DNA from: Ectopseudomonas oleovorans
Lineage (GTDB): Bacteria > Pseudomonadota > Gammaproteobacteria > Pseudomonadales > Pseudomonadaceae
DNA: 35,669 bases
Direction of reading: 5' to 3'
NCBI RefSeq assembly: GCF_003052605.1
Contig: NZ_QASO01000085.1
Coordinates: forward strand, 1 to 35,669
Below are positions 17,510 to 25,412 of the stretch, in pieces (the stretch's first letter is position 1; every line of letters starts with the position of its first letter). A program made the position numbers and the translations under genes. The notes under the pieces were generated by a model. It worked only from the letters and a program-made list of their open reading frames with translations. It searched no databases and was not told where the DNA came from.

Positions 17510-17715
17510 GGTGGGTACAGCTCCAGTCTTGGTGTTGGGGTGGCCGTTGGTTGGCTGATCCCCTGACTGCAAAAAGCTGACCAAAAGGACAGATAGGCGA
17601 GGCGACGGCGTTCTGCCTGTGCGCCTGCTCAGGAGTTGGGGCGGTATTGGTGCGCGGCAGACTTGTATGGCGTGTTGTGGTGCGTCGCTCCTGGGCTCGC
17701 ACTGATGAAACGACG

Positions 17716-17778
17716 GTCGCGGCTGAAGCCCCTCCCACAGGTTGGCGCTGTTCTTGTGGGAGGGGCTTTAGCCGCGAC
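17716..17778. repeat. REP pair, GGCTAAAGCCCC family (copy 2)
   Basis: Inverted arms GCGGCTGAAGCCCCTCCCAC and GTGGGAGGGGCTTTAGCCGC flank a 17-base spacer. With the next element it fills part of the 423-base gap between the binding-protein and deaminase genes; the gap holds no supported gene. Confidence 0.9.
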
Positions 17779-17835
17779 CTAGCCAGTGCTGCTGCCTTGT
17801 GGTGCGCAAAGAATGACTGGTCTTGCGAGCCACCA

Positions 17836-17903
17836 TGTAGGAGCGAGCTCTGCTCGCGAAGCTTTCGAGGTATGAGCCTTCGCGAGCAGTGCTCGCTCCT
17901 ACA
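17836..17903. repeat. REP pair, GTAGGAGCGAGC variant
   Basis: Arms GTAGGAGCGAGCTCTGCTCG and CGAGCAGTGCTCGCTCCTAC are complementary around a 20-odd base spacer, and each arm folds on itself (CGAGC/GCTCG). It is a third sequence class sharing the outer GTAGGAG with the GTAGGAGCC family. It ends 29 bases from the deaminase stop. Confidence 0.85.
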
Positions 17904-17932
17904 GCCGATTAATCGCTGACCGCTCGTAGGGC

Positions 17933-19279
17933 TCAGCCGTTGATCAACTCACGCGCCGCCTGGCGATGATCGGCGATCAGTTGCGCCACATCGAGCCCTT
18001 CGATCTGCCCATCGATAACGCGCCAGGTGCCGCCGATCATCATCCGGTCGGCGCGGTCAGCGCCGCACAGCAGCAGCGCCGAAAGCGGATCATGGCTACC
18101 GGAAAAGCGCAGCTCATCGAGCTTGAACAGCGCCAGGTCAGCCTGCTTACCAACCGCCAGCTCACCGATGTCGCTGCGCCCCAGCAGTTTCGCCGAGCCC
18201 TTGCTGGCCCAGCCAAGTACGCGCTGCGGGGTGATTTGCTCGGCGCCATAGCGCAGGCGCTGGATGTACAGCGCCTGGCGCGCTTCGAGGATCATGTTCG
18301 AGGCATCGTTGGAGGCCGAGCCATCGACGCCCAGGCCCAGCGGCGCACCGGCGGCTTCCAGCTCGGCACTGGGGCAGATGCCCGAAGCCAGGCGCATGTT
18401 GGAACTGGGGCAATGACAGATGCCGGTGCCGGCAGCGCCCAGGCGGGTGATCTCGTCGGGGTTGAAATGGATGCCATGGGCCAACCAGGTGCGCGGGCCG
18501 AGCCAGCCGACGCTGTCCAGGTAATCCACGGTGCGCAGGCCGAAGCGCTGCAGACAGAAGTCCTCCTCGTCGAGGGTTTCGGCCAGGTGGGTGTGCAGGC
18601 GCACGTCCAGCTCCTCGGCCAGTTCGGCGCTCTGGCGCATGATTTCCTGAGTCACCGAGAATGGCGAGCAGGGCGCCAGGGCGATCTGGATTTGCGCCCC
18701 ATCGCCGCGCTCGTGGTACTGGCCGATCAGGCGCTGACTGTCCGCCAGGATCACCTCACCCTGCTGCACCGTTTGCTGCGGCGGCAGCCCACCGTCGGCT
18801 TCGCCCAGGCTCATCGAACCGCGGGTGAGCATGCCCAGTTCGCGTACCGCTTCGACCTGCACGTCGATGGCGTTCTCCAGGCCGCCGGGGAACAGGTAAT
18901 GGTGATCGGCCGCGGTGCTGCAGCCGGACAGCAGCAGTTCGGCCAGCGCCACCTTGCTGGCCAGGGCGAGCTTCTCGGGAGTGAGGCGTGCCCAGACCGG
19001 GTAGAGCGTCTTCAGCCAGGGGAACAGCGGCTGGTTGACCACCGGCGCCCAGGCGCGGGTGAGGGTCTGGTAGAAGTGATGGTGGGTGTTGATCAGGCCC
19101 GGCAGCAGCACATGCTCGCGGGCATCGAAGGTTTGCTCGCAGGGTGTTGAAGGCTGCTGGCCGGCACCGAGCACTTCGGCGATGCGGCCATCCTCGATCA
19201 CCAGGCCGCCGGAAGCGTTCAGGTCGTTGGCGGTGAAGATGGCGAGAGGGTTCTTGATCCAGATACGGGTAGCTGCCAT
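17933..19279 (-). CDS. 8-oxoguanine deaminase-like amidohydrolase
   Basis: This 448-residue metal-dependent amidohydrolase resembles PA0142 of P. aeruginosa, reported to be an 8-oxoguanine deaminase; the function is transferred by similarity. Metal ligands lie in NTHHHFYQTL (HxH), LHTHLAETLDEE, WLAHGIHF and GVDGSASNDASN. The start at 19279 has GAGGAG upstream. One oddity: the family segment normally reads G(I/L)R followed by three to four residues and then TRGSM, whereas here it is ELGMLTRGSM. About three residues are missing in frame (around 18826-18834). This lies near the substrate barrel, so it may matter. The gene lies between the importer permeases and the binding protein, which fits salvage of oxidised purines. 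Confidence 0.88.
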   Translation of the reverse strand: MAATRIWIKNPLAIFTANDLNASGGLVIEDGRIAEVLGAGQQPSTPCEQTFDAREHVLLPGLINTHHHFYQTLTRAWAPVVNQPLFPWLKTLYPVWARLTPEKLALASKVALAELLLSGCSTAADHHYLFPGGLENAIDVQVEAVRELGMLTRGSMSLGEADGGLPPQQTVQQGEVILADSQRLIGQYHERGDGAQIQIALAPCSPFSVTQEIMRQSAELAEELDVRLHTHLAETLDEEDFCLQRFGLRTVDYLDSVGWLGPRTWLAHGIHFNPDEITRLGAAGTGICHCPSSNMRLASGICPSAELEAAGAPLGLGVDGSASNDASNMILEARQALYIQRLRYGAEQITPQRVLGWASKGSAKLLGRSDIGELAVGKQADLALFKLDELRFSGSHDPLSALLLCGADRADRMMIGGTWRVIDGQIEGLDVAQLIADHRQAARELING

Positions 19280-19405
19280 GAGCAGGCTCCTCTGAGGTTG
19301 ATGTCAGGTAAGCCAGCTCAGTGTTGACCCTGTCTGCTGATCCAGGTGCGTCGGAATCGACGTGCGGGGAAGATAGCTGACTCTGGAGTCAGGGGCAACA
19401 AGCCT

Positions 19406-19483
19406 GTCGCGGCTGAAGCCCCTCCCACAAGAATGGCATTTGTCTGTGGGAGCGGCTTTTGTGGGAGGGGCTTTAGCCGCGAC
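19406..19483. repeat. REP cluster flanking the RAYT, 3' side (copy 3)
   Basis: Three arms rather than two: GGCTGAAGCCCCTCCCAC, then a diverged arm CTGTGGGAGCGGCTTTT, then GTGGGAGGGGCTTTAGCCGC. It ends 10 bases from the RAYT stop and is nearly a direct repeat of the cluster at 19994-20070. Confidence 0.9.
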
Positions 19484-19493
19484 TCTTCTGAGG

Positions 19494-19943
19494 TCAGAGC
19501 CAGACCGAATCCCACAGTGGATAATCGCCCACCCGGCTGACCAAGCCTGCTCTTAGAGGGTTGGCAACGATATAGCGTGCCGCTGGCAGTAAGTCTTCCT
19601 CACGACGTAATGCCCGGTCATGAAAGCCATCCTGCCAGAGTTTTCCCTGGCGCTTGGTTAGCTGGTTGATGCGCTTGGCGCTGCGTCCCTTGATGCGCCG
19701 CATCAGGTCACTAAGCGAGCCATGCTGCAGGGCAATCAACCAGTGCAGGTGATCGGGCATGAGTACCCAAGCCAGCGATTCGGCTAGGCCGTCCTGCTGC
19801 GCAGCTTTGAGTTCGGCAACGACCAGGCGGCCAATCGCTAAGTCCGTGAACAGTGTTTCACGGCCCTCGGTCGTTGCGGTGAGTAGGTAGATGCGCTGCG
19901 GCTCCGAGAAGCGACCGGCGCGCAAGCGAGCTGAGTGGGGCAT
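19494..19943 (-). CDS. REP-associated tyrosine transposase (RAYT)
   Basis: This 149-residue IS200/IS605-related single-strand nuclease (Y1 transposase, HUH type) has the metal-binding pair in VLMPDHLHWLI (His65 and His67). The catalytic Tyr124 lies in ARYIVANPLRAGLV, the conserved helix of RAYTs. The start at 19943 has GGGAGG a few bases upstream. RAYTs are thought to mobilise REP palindromes. Here a REP cluster lies 10 bases after its stop and another about 50 bases before its start, both of the GGCTAAAGCCCC family seen elsewhere in the window. It is inserted within the purine gene set on the same strand. The frame is intact, and key residues suggest an active enzyme. Confidence 0.92.
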   Translation of the reverse strand: MPHSARLRAGRFSEPQRIYLLTATTEGRETLFTDLAIGRLVVAELKAAQQDGLAESLAWVLMPDHLHWLIALQHGSLSDLMRRIKGRSAKRINQLTKRQGKLWQDGFHDRALRREEDLLPAARYIVANPLRAGLVSRVGDYPLWDSVWL

Positions 19944-19993
19944 TCCTTTGCCTCCCGGGTGGGTGTGACAAAGGTATAGCCGATAAAAGCCTT

Positions 19994-20070
19994 GTCGCGG
20001 CTAAAGCCCCTCCCACAGCACCAGTGCAGTCTGTGGGATCGGCTTTTGTGGGAGGGGCTTTAGCCGCGAC
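19994..20070. repeat. REP cluster flanking the RAYT, 5' side (copy 4)
   Basis: Arms GGCTAAAGCCCCTCCCAC, a diverged CTGTGGGATCGGCTTTT and GTGGGAGGGGCTTTAGCCGC, in the same order as the cluster at 19406-19483. It ends 9 bases from the permease stop at 20080. Confidence 0.9.
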
Positions 20071-20079
20071 TTCTCCTCA

Positions 20080-21006
20080 TCAATGCCCCGGCTGCCAAGG
20101 CTGGCCCAGCGACACCGGCGCATACAGCCGGGTCTTGATCGCATCGCGCGAGAGCAGCACCAGCACCACGATGGTGGCCACATAAGGCAGCATCGCCAGC
20201 AGGTTAGACGGGATCGACAGGCCGATGCCCTGCGCCACCAGGTGGAGGATGCTGGCCAGGCCGAACAGGTAGGCGCCGAGTAGCACACGGAATACGCGCC
20301 AACTGGCGAACACCACCAGCGCCAGGGCGATCCAGCCGCGGCCGGCGGTCATGTTTTCCGCCCACATCGGCGTGTAGGCCAGCGACAGGTAACCGCCCGC
20401 CAGACCAGCCATGGCGCCGCCGAACAGCACCGCCAGGGTGCGCACGCGCAGCACCGGCAGGCCCATGGCGCTGGCTGCGTCCGGGTTCTCGCCGACGGCC
20501 TGGATAATCAGGCCGATACGGCTTTTCAGCAGCACCCAGGCCACCAGCGCGAACAGGGCGAAGGACAAATAGATCAGCACGTCCTGGGCGAACAGCATGC
20601 GTCCGATCAGCGGGATGTCGGACAGCAGCGGAATGACGATGGGCTCGAAGCCGGACAGCGGCTTGCCGACCCAGGCAGCGCCGACGAAGGTGGACAGGCC
20701 GACGCCGAAGATGGTCAGGGCCAGGCCGGTGGCCACCTGATTGGCATTGAAGCCCAGCGCCACGGCAGCGAACAGCAGCGACAGCAGCATGCCGGCGACG
20801 ATGGCCAGCAGCACACCAAGCCACAGGCTGCCGGTGCTGAAGGCGACGATAAAGCCGATCACCGCGCCGAACAGCATCATGCCTTCCTGGCCGAGGTTGA
20901 GCACGCCGCTCTTCTCGCATACCAGCTCGCCGAGGGCCACCAGCAGCAGCGGCGTGCCGGTGCGCACCATGGCGTAGAAGATATTGGTTAACAGATCTAG
21001 ATCCAT
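20080..21006 (-). CDS. ABC transporter permease, NupQ-like (nucleoside/purine)
   Basis: This 308-residue inner-membrane permease of the BPD_transp_2 family starts MDLDLLTNIFYAMVRTGTPL, with GAGG 8 bases upstream. The signature segment is GELVCEKSGVLNLGQEGMML (about residues 26-45), the usual N-terminal block of nucleoside and purine permeases. Eight or more hydrophobic helices follow, including VLIYLSFALFALVAWVLL and the coupling-helix region IQAVGENPDAASAMGLPV, which contacts the ATPase. It works with the second permease at 21118 and the ATPase at 22227. The gap to that permease holds a REP pair. The protein is complete. Confidence 0.92.
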   Translation of the reverse strand: MDLDLLTNIFYAMVRTGTPLLLVALGELVCEKSGVLNLGQEGMMLFGAVIGFIVAFSTGSLWLGVLLAIVAGMLLSLLFAAVALGFNANQVATGLALTIFGVGLSTFVGAAWVGKPLSGFEPIVIPLLSDIPLIGRMLFAQDVLIYLSFALFALVAWVLLKSRIGLIIQAVGENPDAASAMGLPVLRVRTLAVLFGGAMAGLAGGYLSLAYTPMWAENMTAGRGWIALALVVFASWRVFRVLLGAYLFGLASILHLVAQGIGLSIPSNLLAMLPYVATIVVLVLLSRDAIKTRLYAPVSLGQPWQPGH

Positions 21007-21051
21007 ACGTGAAGCCTCGGATGCAGCAGATAAAAAAGAGTGTGTCTTGTG

Positions 21052-21115
21052 GTGGGAGGGGCTTTAGCCGCGACAGCCGTTCGATTGAAAACGTCGCGGC
21101 TAAAGCCCCTCCCAC
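21052..21115. repeat. REP pair, reversed arm order (copy 5)
   Basis: Here the arms occur as GTGGGAGGGGCTTTAGCCGC first and GCGGCTAAAGCCCCTCCCAC second, with an 18-base spacer: the opposite order to the other copies. It sits between the two permease genes and ends 2 bases from the stop of the upstream one (21118). Confidence 0.9.
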
Positions 21116-21117
21116 GG

Positions 21118-22215
21118 TCAGGTGGTCGCCTCGGCGAGGGTCTCGCGCCGTGCCCATTTCCACTTCAGCTTTGGCCGATAGAGAATCAGCACGTCGCAGG
21201 CCAGCAGGTAGAACAGCATCATTCCCTGAAACAGCTGGGTGATCGCCTGCGGCAGGTTGAGATTCATCTGCGCGTTCTCGCCGCCCAGGTATAGCAGCGC
21301 CATCAGCAGGCTGGCAGCGACGATGCCGAGCGGATTGAGGCGGCCAAGAAAGGCCACGGTGATCGCCGCATAGCCGTAGCCGGGCGACACCTGCGGTACC
21401 AGTTGGCCGATGGGCCCGGCCACTTCGCCGACGCCGGCCAGGCCGGCCAGCGCGCCGCTGACCAGCAGGGCGAACCACACCAGGCGCTTCTCGCGAAAGC
21501 CGACGAAGCCGGCGGCGCGCTTGTCCAGGCCCAGCACCTTGATCTGGAAGCCGAGAAAGCTCTTGTGCAGCAGCACCCATACCGCCACCAGGGCCAGTAG
21601 CGCCAGGTACAGGCCGCCGTGCAGGCGCCCGTCCTCGCTGACCAGTGGCAGGCGGCTGGCATCACCGAACATCGCCGACTCGGGGAAGTTGAAACCGGCC
21701 GGATCCTTCAGCGGGCCATGCACGAAGAACAGCAGCAGGTTCAGCGCGATGTAGTTGAGCATGATGCTGGTGAGAATTTCGTTGGCGTTGAACTGCGTGC
21801 GCAGCCAGGCGGTGAGCCCGGCCCAGGCTGCGCCAGCGCAGGTGCCGGCCAATACTACCCAGGCCAGTGCCCAGCGGCTTTCCCAGTCGATCAGTTGCAG
21901 GGCCATGGCGCTGCCGGCCAGGGCGCCGATCAGCAGCTGGCCTTCGGCGCCGATGTTCCAGATGCGCGCCTGGTAGGCCACCGCCAGGCCCAGGGCGCAA
22001 AGCAGGATCGGAAGCGCCTTGACCAGCAGTTCGGAAACGCCATACCAATCGCTGACCGGCGCGATGAGCAGCGTGTGCAGGGTCTGCAGCGGGTCATGGC
22101 CGAGCAAGGTGAACAGCAGCACGCCACTGAGCAGCGTCAGTACGGCGGCCAGCAGCGGCGACAGCCAGAGCATGGGGCGCGATTGCTGGCCGCGCGGTTC
22201 CAGGGATAACAGCAT
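21118..22215 (-). CDS. ABC transporter permease, NupP-like (nucleoside/purine)
   Basis: This 365-residue permease starts MLLSLEPRGQQSRPMLWLSP, 11 bases after the ATPase stop, with an ACGGAG site. It carries the family segment ALGLAVAYQARIWNIGAEGQ (about residues 74-93), equivalent to the signature of its partner, and ANEILTSIMLNYIALNLLLF. The coupling helix region reads IKVLGLDKRAAGFVGF. It is longer than the second permease at its N-terminus, as usual for the YufP-type subunit. Together the two form the membrane channel. The stop codon lies almost against a REP pair, which may lower expression of the following permease. Confidence 0.92.
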   Translation of the reverse strand: MLLSLEPRGQQSRPMLWLSPLLAAVLTLLSGVLLFTLLGHDPLQTLHTLLIAPVSDWYGVSELLVKALPILLCALGLAVAYQARIWNIGAEGQLLIGALAGSAMALQLIDWESRWALAWVVLAGTCAGAAWAGLTAWLRTQFNANEILTSIMLNYIALNLLLFFVHGPLKDPAGFNFPESAMFGDASRLPLVSEDGRLHGGLYLALLALVAVWVLLHKSFLGFQIKVLGLDKRAAGFVGFREKRLVWFALLVSGALAGLAGVGEVAGPIGQLVPQVSPGYGYAAITVAFLGRLNPLGIVAASLLMALLYLGGENAQMNLNLPQAITQLFQGMMLFYLLACDVLILYRPKLKWKWARRETLAEATT

Positions 22216-22226
22216 GACGGGCTCCG

Positions 22227-23774
22227 TCAGCAGGCCGCAGCGGCGGCGGGTTGATCGAATTCACCGGCCATCCAGCGGCCGACTTCCACGGTGGACACCT
22301 GCGCCGTCTCGGTCAGCGGCGACAGCCGCCCGCTGCACAGCGCGCCGATGCGGTCGCTGATCTGGAACAGCTCGTCGAGGTCTTCGGAGATCACCAGAAT
22401 CGCCGCGCCGGCATCGCGCAGGGCGATCAGCGCGCGGTGGATGGCCGCAGCGGCGCCAACGTCCACGCCCCAGGTCGGGTGCGCGGCCACCAGCAGTTTC
22501 GGGTTTTGCAGAATCTCGCGGCCGAGGATGAATTTCTGCAGATTGCCGCCGGACAGGCTGCGCGCGGCGGTGTCGGCACCCGGCGTCTTCACCGCGAAGC
22601 GGCGGATGATCTCGTCCGCCAGCGCCCGTACCTTGCCGCGCTGCACCAAGCCGCCCTTGACCAGGCCCTGGCCGAAGGCGGTGAGCAGGGCGTTGTCCAC
22701 CAGGCTCATCTCCGGCACGGCGCCATGGCCGAGGCGTTCGGCGGGTACGAAGGCCAGGCCCAGCTGGCGCCGCGCATCCGGGTGCAGATTGGCCACTGGC
22801 GCGGCATCGATGCTCACCCGCTCGCGCTCACCGCGTGGCAGTCGGGTTTCGCCGCTGAGCAGGGCGAGCAACTCGTCCTGGCCATTGCCGGCCACGCCAG
22901 CGATGCCGACGATCTCGCCGCTGCGCACCTCCAGGCGAATGCGTTCGAGCGAGCAGCCGAAGGGATCGGGGTTGTGCCAATTGAGGTCGTCGACGCGCAG
23001 CCGTGGCAGGCCGCCGCTGACTTTCGGGTAGCTGCTTTCCAGTCCCTCGGCATCGCCAACCATCAGCCGCGCCAGCTGTAGATCGCTGCACTCGGCCGGC
23101 ACGCAATGGCCGGACACGCGGCCGCCACGCAGCACCGTGGCGCTCTGGCATAGCGCGCGTACCTCGCCGAGCTTGTGGCTGATAAACAGAATGCTGCAGC
23201 CCTCGGCGGCCAGGCGGCGCAGGGTGACGAACAGTTCGTCGGCCTCCTGCGGAGTGAGCACCGAGGTGGGTTCATCGAGGATCAGCAGCTTGATGTCCTG
23301 CATCAGGCAGCGGACGATTTCCACGCGCTGGCGTTCGCCGATGGACAGGCTGTGGACCAGGCGGGTCGGTTCCAGCGCCATGCCGTAGCGCTGCGACACC
23401 TCGCGAATTTTCGCCTCCAGCTGCTTCGGTGTACCGGCGCCCGCGCCCATGGCCAGGGCGATGTTCTCGGCGACGGTCAGGGTCTCGAACAGCGAGAAAT
23501 GCTGGAACACCATGCCGATGCCCAGGCCGCGCGCCATGGCCGGGTCGCGCATCGCCAGCCGTTCGCCCTGCCAGCGAATCTCGCCGCTGCTGGGCTGAGT
23601 GACGCCGTAGATGATCTTCATCAGCGTGCTCTTGCCGGCACCGTTCTCGCCGAGCAGGGCGCGGATCTCACCGGGGGCGATGGTCAGGTCGATACGGTCG
23701 TTGGCCAGACAGCCGGGGTATTGCTTGCTGATGGCGGTCAGCTGCAGGCGTGGGGAAGCGGGTGGGGCGGACAT
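22227..23774 (-). CDS. ABC transporter ATPase, NupA/YufO-like, two ABC domains
   Basis: This 515-residue protein has two fused nucleotide-binding domains. The first has Walker A in LLGENGAGKSTLMKI (about residues 39-53), signature LSIGERQRVEI and Walker B LLILDEPTSVLTP. The second has a degenerate Walker A (VAGNGQDELLALLSG), signature LSGGNLQKFI and a modified Walker B LLVAAHPTWGVDVG. Asymmetry of this type is normal in the sugar/nucleoside ATPase group. It energises import of purines or nucleosides together with the two permeases. It is the first gene of the importer operon on this strand, with a REP pair about 170 bases upstream. Confidence 0.93.
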   Translation of the reverse strand: MSAPPASPRLQLTAISKQYPGCLANDRIDLTIAPGEIRALLGENGAGKSTLMKIIYGVTQPSSGEIRWQGERLAMRDPAMARGLGIGMVFQHFSLFETLTVAENIALAMGAGAGTPKQLEAKIREVSQRYGMALEPTRLVHSLSIGERQRVEIVRCLMQDIKLLILDEPTSVLTPQEADELFVTLRRLAAEGCSILFISHKLGEVRALCQSATVLRGGRVSGHCVPAECSDLQLARLMVGDAEGLESSYPKVSGGLPRLRVDDLNWHNPDPFGCSLERIRLEVRSGEIVGIAGVAGNGQDELLALLSGETRLPRGERERVSIDAAPVANLHPDARRQLGLAFVPAERLGHGAVPEMSLVDNALLTAFGQGLVKGGLVQRGKVRALADEIIRRFAVKTPGADTAARSLSGGNLQKFILGREILQNPKLLVAAHPTWGVDVGAAAAIHRALIALRDAGAAILVISEDLDELFQISDRIGALCSGRLSPLTETAQVSTVEVGRWMAGEFDQPAAAAAC

Positions 23775-23940
23775 GGGAAGCGCTCATGAACATGACTGAG
23801 CGGGGCTAAAGCAAAAACTTGGCCAGTAAGTCAGAAAATCCATTTTATGGGCTCTCGCCTATGGCCGAGCGCACTGCAATGCCTGCCATTGGTGCGCGTC
23901 TCTCCGTATGCTGCGCACAATGCACCGTATTCGCGCGTGC

Positions 23941-24000
23941 GCGGCTAAAGCCCCTCCCACAAACAGCTGCTGCTCTTGTGGGAGGGGCTTTAGTCGCGAC
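23941..24000. repeat. REP pair, GGCTAAAGCCCC family (copy 6)
   Basis: Arms GCGGCTAAAGCCCCTCCCAC and GTGGGAGGGGCTTTAGTCGC flank a 20-base spacer; the right arm has one C-to-T change. It lies in the 314-base gap (23775-24088) between the SDR stop and the ATPase start, which otherwise holds no supported gene. Confidence 0.9.
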
Positions 24001-24088
24001 CGTTGCTCGGATGTAATCCGGGGGCAACAGAAATCACTACTTGCGGCTACCAGGGCTAGCTTCTGCGAGCGGCCCGGTTTGAGCGCTT

Positions 24089-24772
24089 TTACCAGGGCAA
24101 AGAATTGCCTTCGAAGTCCTGATAACTCAGGCCTGGCCGGCCGACGGCAGCGCTGACCTGTTCGACCATGCCCCTGCAACTGCTGTCGATATCCAGCGGG
24201 GCGTCGGCGCCGCCCATGTCGGTGCGTACCCAGCCTGGGTGCATCAGCAGCACGCCGAGCTGCGGATTGTCCTGAGTGCGCACGAAGCACTGCACGAGGT
24301 GGTTGAGCGCGGCCTTGCTGGCGCCATATAGCGGCATGCCCAGGCCGGCACCTGCCTCGATGCTGCCGAGGATCGAGCTCATGAACACAATCAGCCCATG
24401 TTCGGCGGCCAGGTTCGGCAGCAAGCGCTCGGCCACGCGCAGTGGGGCGACGGCGTTGGTCAGGAACAGCTGACCCATTTCCTCGGCGCTGGCCTGTGCG
24501 GTGCTGTGGTGCTCGGGGCCCGCCACGCCGGCATTGACGAAGATGACGTCGAACTGCTGATCATTCAGGCGGTTGGCCAACTGCTCGAGGCTATTCGGGT
24601 CGGTCATCTCCAGTTGTTCCACGCGTACGCCGAGTTCTTGCAGAGGGGCTTGTTGCGCGGTGCTGCGCACGGTGGCGGTCACGGCCCAGCCCTGGGCGGC
24701 GAATTCACGGGTCAGGCCAAGGCCGAGGCCACGTGAGGCGCCGATGATCAGAATGGATCGGGAGGCAGTCAT
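24089..24772 (-). CDS. short-chain dehydrogenase/reductase (SDR)
   Basis: This 227-residue Rossmann-fold enzyme has the cofactor motif IIGASRGLGLGLT (TGxxxGxG type, about residues 9-21). FVNAGVAG lies near 78, catalytic serines near 132-133 (FMSSILGS), and Tyr149 and Lys153 in LYGASKAAL. The cofactor is likely NADP(H), because an Arg follows in TVRST. It resembles CsgA-like single-domain SDRs often annotated only as oxidoreductase. The substrate cannot be predicted. It stands about 50 bases downstream of the YigZ-family gene on the same strand and may be the end of that transcript, though the gap makes this uncertain. Confidence 0.88.
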   Translation of the reverse strand: MTASRSILIIGASRGLGLGLTREFAAQGWAVTATVRSTAQQAPLQELGVRVEQLEMTDPNSLEQLANRLNDQQFDVIFVNAGVAGPEHHSTAQASAEEMGQLFLTNAVAPLRVAERLLPNLAAEHGLIVFMSSILGSIEAGAGLGMPLYGASKAALNHLVQCFVRTQDNPQLGVLLMHPGWVRTDMGGADAPLDIDSSCRGMVEQVSAAVGRPGLSYQDFEGNSLPW

Positions 24773-24824
24773 GTCAGGCTCCTGAGGGATTAAAAGGACA
24801 CGTCAGCATAGCGCACTCAATCGG

Positions 24825-25412
24825 TCACTCAGCTGCGCTCAGGCGCTCCCGTCCACGGCTGATATCGCCCAGCAAGCGTTCCAGCGCCGCATGTTCGGCC
24901 GGCGCCACGGCCAGTTGCAGGCGTGCGCCGGTGGCGTCGTAATTCTCGCTCTCGATCAGGCTGTCGAACTCGCTCAGGCGCGCCTTGAACAGCGGCAGTT
25001 CGGCGAACTGCAAATGGCAGGTGAAGGATTGGCGCAGCACCAGTTCACGGCGCTCGCCAGCTTGCAGGCACTTGGCTGCGCTGCCGCCGTAGGCGCGGGC
25101 CAGCCCGCCGGTGCCGAGTTGAATGCCGCCGTACCAGCGAATCACCAGTACCACCACCTGATCGCAGCCTTGCCCTTCGATGGCGGCGAGGATCGGCCTG
25201 CCAGCTGTGCCGCCCGGTTCGCCGTCGTCGTTGAAGCGGTACTGGTTGCCGACCTTCCACGCCCAGCAGTTGTGCGAGGCGGCCAGGTCCCTGTGGCTGT
25301 CGATAAAGGCTTGCGCCTCGGCCGCGCTGGCAACCGGTGCGGCGAGGGCGACGAAACGGCTCTTGCGAATCTCCTCGCGGTATTCGCAGGGGCCGAGCAG
25401 GGTGAACGCCAT
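24825..25412 (-). CDS. YigZ/IMPACT family protein
   Basis: This 195-residue protein starts MAFTLLGPCEYREEIRKSRF, the family N-terminus. The UPF0029 domain shows AASHNCWAWKVGNQYRFNDD followed by GEPGGTAGRPILAAIEG and VVVLVIRWYGGIQLGTGGLA, all hallmarks of YigZ. A C-terminal DUF1949-like domain follows (about 135-195). The family is linked to translation or proteolysis control (IMPACT/YIH1), but the bacterial role is unclear. The start codon overlaps the stop of the upstream TetR regulator (TGATG), so it is translated in coupling with it. A longer frame upstream lies inside the regulator and is rejected. Confidence 0.9.
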   Translation of the reverse strand: MAFTLLGPCEYREEIRKSRFVALAAPVASAAEAQAFIDSHRDLAASHNCWAWKVGNQYRFNDDGEPGGTAGRPILAAIEGQGCDQVVVLVIRWYGGIQLGTGGLARAYGGSAAKCLQAGERRELVLRQSFTCHLQFAELPLFKARLSEFDSLIESENYDATGARLQLAVAPAEHAALERLLGDISRGRERLSAAE

